Origin: Triparma columacea
Lineage: Eukaryota; Sar; Bolidophyceae; Parmales; Triparmaceae
Direction: 5' to 3'
Assembly (NCBI GenBank): GCA_030267965.1
Contig: BRYA01000440.1
Span: forward strand, 1 to 14,853
Length of the DNA: 14,853 nt
Part shown: one piece after another, positions 8,925-14,853 of the stretch
Layout: the number at the start of each line of letters is the position of its first letter
Numbering within the stretch: the stretch's first letter is position 1
The notes under the pieces: generated by a model
What the model saw: only the letters and a program-made list of their open reading frames with translations
The model's database searches: none
What the model was told of the DNA's origin: nothing
Made by a program: the position numbers and the translations under genes

Positions 8925-9460
8925 TGGGGGCTTTAAAATTCCTGTTGTTTGAGAAAGGATTTTGAGGATTTTTTCGACATTTTTTCCAAACTTGCTAATC
9001 CTTTGTTTAGGTAAGTGGCGTGAGTTAAAGCTCCTGTTGGGGGCTTTTGTGTGCCCCTCTTTGTCGTTGAGGTTCCTTTTTTGTGCGCTGAGGTTTCAAT
9101 TTAAGAAAATATGGCAGTCGTCCACACGTTGGGTCTGTGAGGTCCGTCAATTTTTGTGGTTTATGCTCAGTTTGTGGCGGTGTTGAGGTAATGCAGAGTA
9201 TGTCAAATTTTTCGTGAGCCTACCCATGCTCAACGGTCAAGCCGAATCATCTGCTAAATTAATATTTTGTCGTGTCATGTTCTGATGCAGTCCCTTTCCC
9301 TGTGCGGCGTCTTTCGGGACCCCGGGGATGGGGGTTGTTGTCGGTTCTTGGTCTCGTTCATACGCGTTCGTCTTTGTCTGACGTTGTGTTTCTTTAAACG
9401 TATTCACTAACGTCCTACCGTACGCAAACAATTCCCATTTCGCAGATAACTACCACAACG
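8925..9460. promoter_or_regulatory. Divergent intergenic region, T/G-rich on the plus strand
   Basis: 536 bp lie between the start codons of the Rieske oxygenase and the methyltransferase. The plus strand of about 8945-9190 is notably rich in T and G, unlike the flanking exons. No convincing protein, tRNA or known snRNA was found; a 64-codon minus-strand frame (9431..9237) lacks any recognisable feature. A role in transcription of both neighbours is inferred from position. Confidence 0.35.
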
Positions 9461-10802
9461 ATGAGGAGCCCGGACGACGCCATGGAGGAGCAGCTTCACA
9501 TGGATAGGGTCTGCAACGCGTACGGTCAATACTCGATGTTCCAGCAGGCGTTGAGGAGATCTCTCAGGAAGAGGCTCGACAACTGCTCTGAGAGAAGGTG
9601 TGAATTGGTTTATCGATTAGCGGAGGAGCGTAGCGACAACAACTCTTCTTGTGACTCACTTTGCTCCTCCTCTCTCAATTCGCTGCTCCCCCGCTCCTCC
9701 CTTGCTCTTCGCCCACTAACGCAATCCCCTTTCCACAACTCTCTACGCCCTCCGCAGTAAAAAGTTCTTTCCCAAGGGGCTCCTTAGCGCGTCGCAGGAG
9801 GCCCTGGAGAGGGAGAAGGAGGACAGGGAGGCTGAGAGTCGGAACCAAGCGTTCTTGGATGCTGTAATGATGCACGCAAACCAGCCGACTTCGAGGGATC
9901 AGCTGGAGTACAAGAAGAGTTTGGGGAATCGGTATGTTTTTGAGTCCGACAACGATCACTCGAAGATCCAGAGCGTGCTGAAGAGCTGTGTGAGGGACTG
10001 GAGCGTCGAGGGAGCGAGGGAGAGAGAGCAGTGTTACTCCCCCATTATAAACGCCTGTGAAAAGTACGTCAGGGGGGGGGGCAGAGTTCTGGTTCCGGGA
10101 TCGGGTCTGGGAAGGCTCGCCCTAGAGCTCGCTGGCAAGAACTTTGCTGTGCAGGGCAACGATTTCAGTTTGCACATGCTCTTCGCGTCCGACTACCTCC
10201 TCAACGCCAGCGGGGGCGCGGGGGCAACTCACGAGCTTTCTCCCTACCTTGGTTCCACGGTGAACAGAAACCGGGTGAAGGACTGCGTAAAGAAGTACAA
10301 GATTCCCGATGTGGACCCTCAAAGGTTGCTGTGTGGGGACGGAGAGGTTCCGATGGGCGGGGGCGCAGACTTCAGCATGGCGGGGGGTGAGTTTTTGGAC
10401 ATTTACGCAAAGAAGGAAGAGCACGGGAAATGGAGCGGCGTTGCGAGCTGCTTCTTCATCGACACTGCTGTAAACATTGTCGACTACTTCCTGTGCATCT
10501 GGGACATGCTAGAGCCCGGCGGCTACTTGATCAATTTGGGTCCTCTCCTTTACCACTGGTCTGGTCCAAACATGAGGCCTGACGAGAGTCAGCTGGGTCA
10601 ACATTCAGGCAGAATGGACACCCGGTACTTGCAGAGCATCGACGTTTGCTGGGAGGACGTAAGGGAGATCATGCAGAATGTCGGGTTTGAAATTGTTGAG
10701 GAGACTACGGGGCTCGACTGCCAGTACACCAGGGACGAGGACAGTTTCATGTTCACATCCTACCGGTGCGTTTTCTTCGTGGCACGTAAACCCCTTTCGT
10801 AA
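9461..10802 (+). CDS. CARNMT1: Carnosine N-methyltransferase-like protein (N2227 family)
   Basis: Exons 9461..9597 and 9758..10802 (intron 160 bp, GTGTGA/CAG, phase 2) give 393 residues, close to the usual length of this family. The helical N-terminus contains QQALRRSLRKRL. The SAM-binding motif VLVPGSGLGRLALELA starts near residue 156, followed by GNDFSLHMLFASDYLLN. The family-typical CFFIDTAVNIVDYFLCIWDML (about 277-297) and PGGYLINLGPLLYHW (about 299-313) are both present, as is a C-terminal VGFEIVEETTGLDCQY. The reference reaction is SAM-dependent methylation of the histidine imidazole in carnosine to give anserine; protein histidine methylation has also been reported for the mammalian enzyme. 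The natural substrate in an alga is unknown. A run of ten G (10072-10081) encodes RGGG just before the SAM motif. The start is the first ATG of exon 1; no signal peptide, so probably cytosolic or nuclear. Confidence 0.92.
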
Positions 10803-10878
10803 GGAAAACACTGTTTGTTATTAAAGATAAATCAGGTTTTTATTGCATTTTTTCAGGATTGTTACTTTGCTCTACACG
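10803..10878. terminator. Convergent polyadenylation region, 76 bp
   Basis: This is the shortest spacer in the window, between the methyltransferase stop and the SufD stop. It carries ATTAAA on the plus strand (10820-10825) and AATAAA on the minus strand (read from TTTATT at 10839-10844), each 18-40 bases past its own stop codon. The two mRNA 3' ends therefore probably overlap or abut. Confidence 0.55.
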
Positions 10879-13232
10879 CTAAACGGAAGAAAAGTCTCCC
10901 TTCACTGCCCTATCCCCTCTTGGTATAATGTTCTGCAGTTTTTCCCCCAGCCTCGCCTTGAGGCCTCTCTTGTCGTCCCCCAAATAGTCTGGGTGAACAT
11001 CCCTGGACACGTCGTCCAAGAACGCGTAGAGCTGCAAGTTGCGTGAGGTTTCCCTGTCGAGTCCTCTGGCGCGAAGGTAAAATAGCTCCTCCTCCGAAAG
11101 GTCGCTAACAGTAGCGCCGTGCATGCAGGAGACGTCGTCTGCGATTATTTCGAGGGACGGCATGCACCACACTCGGCTCCTCTCGTTGAGAAGCAGACTG
11201 CGTACCAGCTGGTTGCTATTAGTCTGCTGGGCGCTCTGCTCAACCCTTATCCTACCCTTGAAGGACGTGCCGCTCCTGCCCCCGACGACGTTGCGCTGGG
11301 CCTGCTCTGACGTGCAGCCGGACGCGATGTGGTGAATATTTGTCCTCATGTCCATTTTTTGAGCTCCTCCAGACATGCAAAGGCCCTTAACTGAAACGTG
11401 CGTGTTCTCCTCCATCAAGTGGGCCGAGAAGGCCACCTTTGATCGCCCGCTTCCTCCCGAGGCAATCATTGCGTTATTGTAGGACGCAAACTGCCCATTG
11501 AGGTGGACGCAGATTGTTTCTAGGAGAGTGTTTTGGAGTTCTGGCCGTTGGGACTGAGGGGTTGGTTGTGTGGAGGAGGGAGGGGGTGAGGGGGTGAAGG
11601 GGGTGAGGGGGGGGAAGGGGGGGAAGGGGGGGGGGCTTTAAGGCGAGAAGTGTGTACACAAAGAAGGCGGCGACAATAATCCTCTCAGTCTCACCTCCCT
11701 CTCCATGGCCTCGTCATCATTCTCCACATCGCCCTCGAACACACCTCCACTCTCGTCGACGTACGAGTGTGTAACGGTTGCGTTTTCCCCGACCATGACC
11801 TGCGTGTACGAGTTGAAGAGGGTCGCTCCGGACACTGCGGGGGGCACCGTAGACGACAGGTCGATGTTCGTTTGTATCAGGGAGGACTCGGAGCCGTCTC
11901 CGGCGAGGACCATCGTCCTCGGGTGTAGAGCCGTGTCGAGGGACGGGGAGGAAGACGCGCGGACGACCTGGATGGGCTTGTCAACCTTGGCATCAGCGGG
12001 GATCTCGACGAGAGCGATGTTGCTGCATCTTACCGTGTTGAGGGCGGCGAAACATGCAGTACCCTGCTGGTTGTTGACGCAGCTCTGGGAGTTGTAGGGG
12101 CCGACCATGTGGTCCGTTCCGCTCAGCTTGGAGATGGGAATTATGTTGCGGGTCGTGGTTGATTTGTAGGGGAGGTCGTCAGTGGCCCCGTCGGGGAGGG
12201 TAGCAAAGTAGGAGCTGAGGGAGGCCGGGAGGGAAGAGGGGGAGGAGTTCTGGACGCTCACCGAAGAGGACGATGTGATAGAGAGAGAGGGAACAAAGAT
12301 GTCGTCAACGTAGACCAGCCGGGCTTCGACGTCAGATTCGGGGAGGAAAAGGTTTGAAGCCTCGAGAGATGCTTTAATGTCCGGGAAGGAGAGCGAGGCA
12401 GGGATTGAGGTGGGGGGTGGGGAGAGGAAATCGTGAGCCACAATTCCGTCAACGTCAAAGTGACGCCAAGCCTCGGCGCGCTTAAGGGGGGGGGGGGGGG
12501 GTTAGTTATGTAGCTTGTAGAAAGAAGCATCTCAAGTTGTTCGTCCCTTCTCTCACCTTCCTCATGATTGGTATGTTGTAGTTCTCGCAGCCCTTCGCGA
12601 GCTTCGGTGAGGAGTGGTAAGAGACTTCTGAGAAGGGAAGTGAAGGGGTGGAGGTAAGGAAACTGAGCACCTGCGGAGAAGGGGGAGAGGGGAGAAAGTG
12701 GGTGAGAATTATGTGTGGTGCAAAAACAACAGTTAATGAATATTATATCTCACCTCAGCTTGGGACGACGACAGGGAGGAGCGGTCGAGGTCTTTGGTCA
12801 ATAGGGCACCGAACCATTCGTCGGTTCGGGTGTCAATCCTTGATCTGAGGGAGGTGGGGTAGGGTGGGGGGAAGGGCGGTAAGTTTGAGTAATAGGACAG
12901 CTTGCAAGCTCGGCAGTGTGTCGACTGGCCCTCCTGCAACAACTGGCTTTCACTGTATTTCCAAGCTCGTCCCTCTTGTGGAGGAGGCATTATTTTTTAA
13001 CTCACAAGGTATTATCTGGTTTAATATCGTCCAAAGCTATAGAATTGGATATCTCAATATCATTTTCCTCCTCTCCATCGTTAAGTATCTCATTCATAGC
13101 AATTGAGTGTCTCTTGCCCGAAGGACATATGTCTGAGGTCGGGGGTGTTCTTAAGCCCAGATGCATAGGGATTGATGTAAATGCCGTTACATTGTACAAC
13201 TGGATACATAAGAATGCCACTGTTAGGCGCAT
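10879..13232 (-). CDS. sufD: Fe-S cluster assembly scaffold protein SufD, plastid-targeted
   Basis: Five exons, 13232..13006, 12844..12754, 12670..12557, 12480..11695 and 11553..10879, join in phase to 630 residues; introns are 161, 83, 76 and 141 bp with GTGAG donors. The start MRLTVAFLCIQLYNVTAFTS looks like a signal peptide with an ASAFAP-like TAF junction. An acidic stretch (about 50-70) follows. Residues near 144-152 (KRAEAWRHF) match the EaWr element of the SufD N-terminal domain. The C-terminal SufB/SufD beta-helix domain includes ALVEIPADAKVDKPIQV and, at 538-555, PSLEIIADDVSCMHGATV, then SEEELFYLRARGL. His551 aligns by motif with the SufD histidine at the SufB interface. SufD works in the SufBCD scaffold that builds Fe-S clusters in plastids. 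Exon 5 was placed at CAG|TCC because it alone keeps phase with the GAG|GTGAGA donor and yields RPELQNTLLE. An upstream in-frame Met (13367) would bury the signal peptide, so it was not used. Confidence 0.9.
11573..11635 (+). repeat. G-rich tract with G-quadruplex potential inside a SufD intron
   Basis: At least six successive runs of 4-10 G, separated by 2-4 base spacers (TGA, TGAA, AA), form a tract of about 60 bases. It lies in the last SufD intron (11694..11554); on the SufD-sense strand it reads as a C-rich pyrimidine tract just before the 3' splice site. Quadruplex formation by the plus (template) strand is inferred from the pattern. Confidence 0.75.
12486..12501 (+). repeat. Homopolymer of 16 G at a SufD 3' splice site
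   Basis: Sixteen consecutive G on the plus strand become a pure C16 tract on the SufD-sense strand, followed only by TTAAG at the 3' end of intron 12556..12481. It takes the place of a normal U-rich polypyrimidine tract. Confidence 0.85.
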
Positions 13233-13697
13233 CTTGGAAGCGAGAGTGAGAGAGCTGAGGAATAGATAAGAAAAACACTGACAGGACAGAGGGAGAAAGT
13301 CCCTCAGAATGTAGCCGGTTGGGAAAACCCAAACTTCTTGGTTACTCCTCCATCTGTTCTCTTTCAAGTAAGTATAGCGAGATAATAACAGGCTTATGAT
13401 GATTTAACTCCCTTAATTGACAGTGCGATGATGCAATATGAAGGGAAGGCATTCGAATTGTGGCTTACAGAGACCTTCTAATCACAAGCATCGTGAAGAG
13501 AATTTGCAAATCTAGAGCTAAACCAACAATCTACGCTGTTTTTGCCGTGTCACTGTGTATATTGACCTTAGTATATTGACCTTAGTGACCTCCGCTTGAT
13601 CCCTTTATCTTCCCCAGGTCTTAACCAAAGGTAGATTACTAATTCTTCCAAAATTTCCCAGCACCCCCCCCATCACCCCCACGTTTCAAAACACAAA
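13233..13697. promoter_or_regulatory. Divergent intergenic region between sufD and UBE2S
   Basis: 465 bp lie between the two start codons. The stretch holds a perfect 14-bp tandem duplication (13558-13585) about 115 bases before the UBE2S start, and C-runs immediately before that start. On the plus strand a possible short 5' UTR intron (GTAAGT at 13368, CAG at 13421-13423, 56 bp) is followed by a small upstream frame (13428..13481, 17 residues); neither is supported beyond consensus. No TATA box was recognised. Confidence 0.4.
13558..13585 (+). repeat. Perfect 14-bp tandem duplication upstream of UBE2S
   Basis: The unit TATATTGACCTTAG occurs twice without a gap or mismatch (13558-13571 and 13572-13585). 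The shared TTGACCTTAG core could be a duplicated factor-binding site. Confidence 0.9.
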
Positions 13698-14804
13698 ATG
13701 ACATCGGTGCAAGCAGAGAATCTCCCCCCCCAGGTCGTCACTAGGCTCGCAAAGGAAGTGAGGAAGCTTGCCACTTCCCCCCCTGAGGGCATCAAGTTCC
13801 TTGCAACGGAGGAGGTGAGAGAAGGGGGGGGGGGAGGATGGGATGGAGTCTGGTGGAGAGACGTACATGATCAGCGAGAGATCGGCTTCAACGAGTTGTT
13901 GAAGTACTACTCTACACACAAACTCTAACCCCTCCGGTTGTGACCTTTTCTCCTCCCTCACTTCACTCCTCCTCCCTCTACAGGAGACTCTTGGGGAGGT
14001 GCACGCAGAAATTGAAGGTCCCGTCGGAACGCCTTATGAGGGATATTTCTTTGAACTGAAACTAGGTGAGACCGGGCTATAGAGGAGTTAGGAGCGGGAT
14101 GTCGCAAATCACATAGCAAGAGCGCTAACGCAAACCTTCCATCGTCGATTCGAATGTTCTCCCTTTCCCTTTCTTTTCGTTGACCTCTTAGTTTTGGGTG
14201 GCGATTTTCCAAATTCTCCTCCCCGGGGTTTCTTCCTGTCAAAAATTTACCACCCGAATGTAAACCCTTCTACTGGTGATATTTGTGTCAACACTTTGAA
14301 AAAGGATTGGTCCGCCTCCACGACAATCTCCCACGTATTGTCGGTTATCCGCTGCCTCCTCATAGTCCCCTTCCCCGAGAGTAGTCTAAATGACGAGGCT
14401 GGCAAGCTCTTCATGGAGAGCTACGATGAGTATGCGAGGAGGTGAGAATGGGGAGGATCAAAGCAGAGGAGCGCAGCGACGACGCTAAATTCGATAGTGC
14501 ACAGTCTGTAGGTGTACAGTCTGTAGCCCTCTTGTAACAAGCCTCGTTCCATTATATTCTAACTCATGGACGCAACCCTTTCTGCGGCTCGCTTTGCTCA
14601 TCACCACTTGTCACCTCCCGCTTTAGGGCCAAGCTTATGGCGAACGTCCACGCCAGGCAGAGTAGTAGTGTCGCCCCTGATGAGCCCACCGGGTCGGCGG
14701 CCACCGCGTCCGCGGGTGCCTCAGCGACCACCACGACAAAGAAGAAGAAGGCTGGGGACGAAAAGAAAAAGACCGCGAAAAAGAAAGCCATGAAGAGGCT
14801 GTAG
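13698..14804 (+). CDS. UBE2S: Ubiquitin-conjugating enzyme E2 S
   Basis: Exons 13698..13814, 13984..14065, 14192..14441 and 14627..14804 join in phase to 208 residues; introns are 169, 126 and 185 bp, all with GTGAGA donors. The N-terminus [19 protein letters not shown] matches the UBE2S family rather than other E2s. The UBC fold (about 1-153) includes [35 protein letters not shown] with HPN at 87-89, and catalytic Cys98 in [12 protein letters not shown]. After [16 protein letters not shown] comes an Ala/Ser/Thr-rich linker and a Lys-rich tail ending KKKAMKRL. Animal UBE2S uses a basic C-terminal peptide ending LRRL to dock on the anaphase-promoting complex (APC/C) and extends Lys11-linked chains; the similar end suggests the same role. 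Start: first ATG, giving the conserved ENLPP spacing. Confidence 0.94.
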
Positions 14805-14853
14805 ATTAATTGTGGCGGTGGATGGGGGTGGGGAGAGGCGCGAGCGCGTGGGA

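Noticed and set aside
9021..9150. Short words resembling 18S rRNA (GAGTTAAAGCTC...GTTGG and GTCCGTCAATTT).
   Set aside because: Only 10-15 base islands match, in inconsistent order and strand, with no continuous similarity. Treated as chance in a T/G-rich intergenic stretch.
9237..9431. Minus-strand 64-codon frame between the Rieske oxygenase and methyltransferase genes.
   Set aside because: No recognisable domain, no splice partner and ordinary length for a chance frame.
11521..11553. Alternative SufD acceptors at TAG|AAACAATC and CCAG|AACTCC.
   Set aside because: Both give exons starting in phase 1, which does not fit the phase-0 donor GAG|GTGAGA; CAG|TCCCAA keeps the frame and adds a conserved-looking RPELQNTLLE.
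13233..13367. Upstream in-frame Met extending SufD by 45 residues.
   Set aside because: It would place the hydrophobic signal peptide internally; the Met at 13232 gives a normal leader.
13368..13481. Possible 56-bp 5' UTR intron (GTAAGT...CAG) and following 17-residue upstream frame before UBE2S.
   Set aside because: Only the splice consensus supports it; the transcript start is unknown and the intron would be shorter than all others here.
1..14853. Search for tRNA, rRNA, spliceosomal snRNA, transposase, reverse transcriptase, CRISPR or toxin-antitoxin features.
   Set aside because: No T-loop/anticodon arrangement, no known snRNA sequence, no mobile-element protein and no spaced repeat array were seen on either strand.

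Overview
This is nuclear DNA from a eukaryote, most likely a photosynthetic alga with a secondary red-type plastid (stramenopile/ochrophyte-like). The evidence is short GT-AG introns (76-185 bp) that join protein families cleanly and in phase. In addition, two plastid-type proteins (a Rieske oxygenase of the pheophorbide-oxygenase/TIC55 family and the Fe-S assembly protein SufD) start with a hydrophobic signal-like segment that runs into a Phe-containing junction (FSF / TAF), resembling the bipartite 'ASAFAP' leaders of such plastids. The lineage is inferred; no rRNA or organelle marker is present. I see no transposon, CRISPR array, tRNA, rRNA or bacterial operon.

Layout, left to right: (1) a weakly supported minus-strand gene cut by the left edge (1-499); (2) a four-exon single-domain rhodanese-like protein, + strand (1102-2227); (3) a three-exon, 1135-residue protein with a SPATA4/SPEF1-type calponin-homology domain, two EF-hands, a long Lys/Ala-rich part and a Gln/Gly-rich repeat tail, - strand (2374-5981); (4) a single-exon EF-hand protein with an MGNC dual-acylation N-terminus, + strand (6247-7269); (5) a two-exon Rieske oxygenase, - strand (7373-8924); (6) a two-exon carnosine N-methyltransferase-like (N2227 family) enzyme, + strand (9461-10802); (7) a five-exon SufD, - strand (10879-13232); (8) a four-exon ubiquitin-conjugating enzyme UBE2S, + strand (13698-14804).

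The eight genes strictly alternate strands, giving four head-to-head pairs around possible bidirectional promoters (about 600, 265, 536 and 465 bp) and three very tight tail-to-tail pairs (146, 103 and 76 bp apart). The most suggestive pair is genes 3 and 4: two calcium-binding proteins, one with a cilium/flagellum-type CH domain and one probably membrane-tethered by lipids, sharing a 265-bp intergenic region. The other genes are ordinary housekeeping or plastid functions (sulfur transfer, chlorophyll-type oxygenation, Fe-S assembly, ubiquitin chain elongation) with no evident common pathway. Exon models were derived by hand from splice consensus, reading phase and family conservation.
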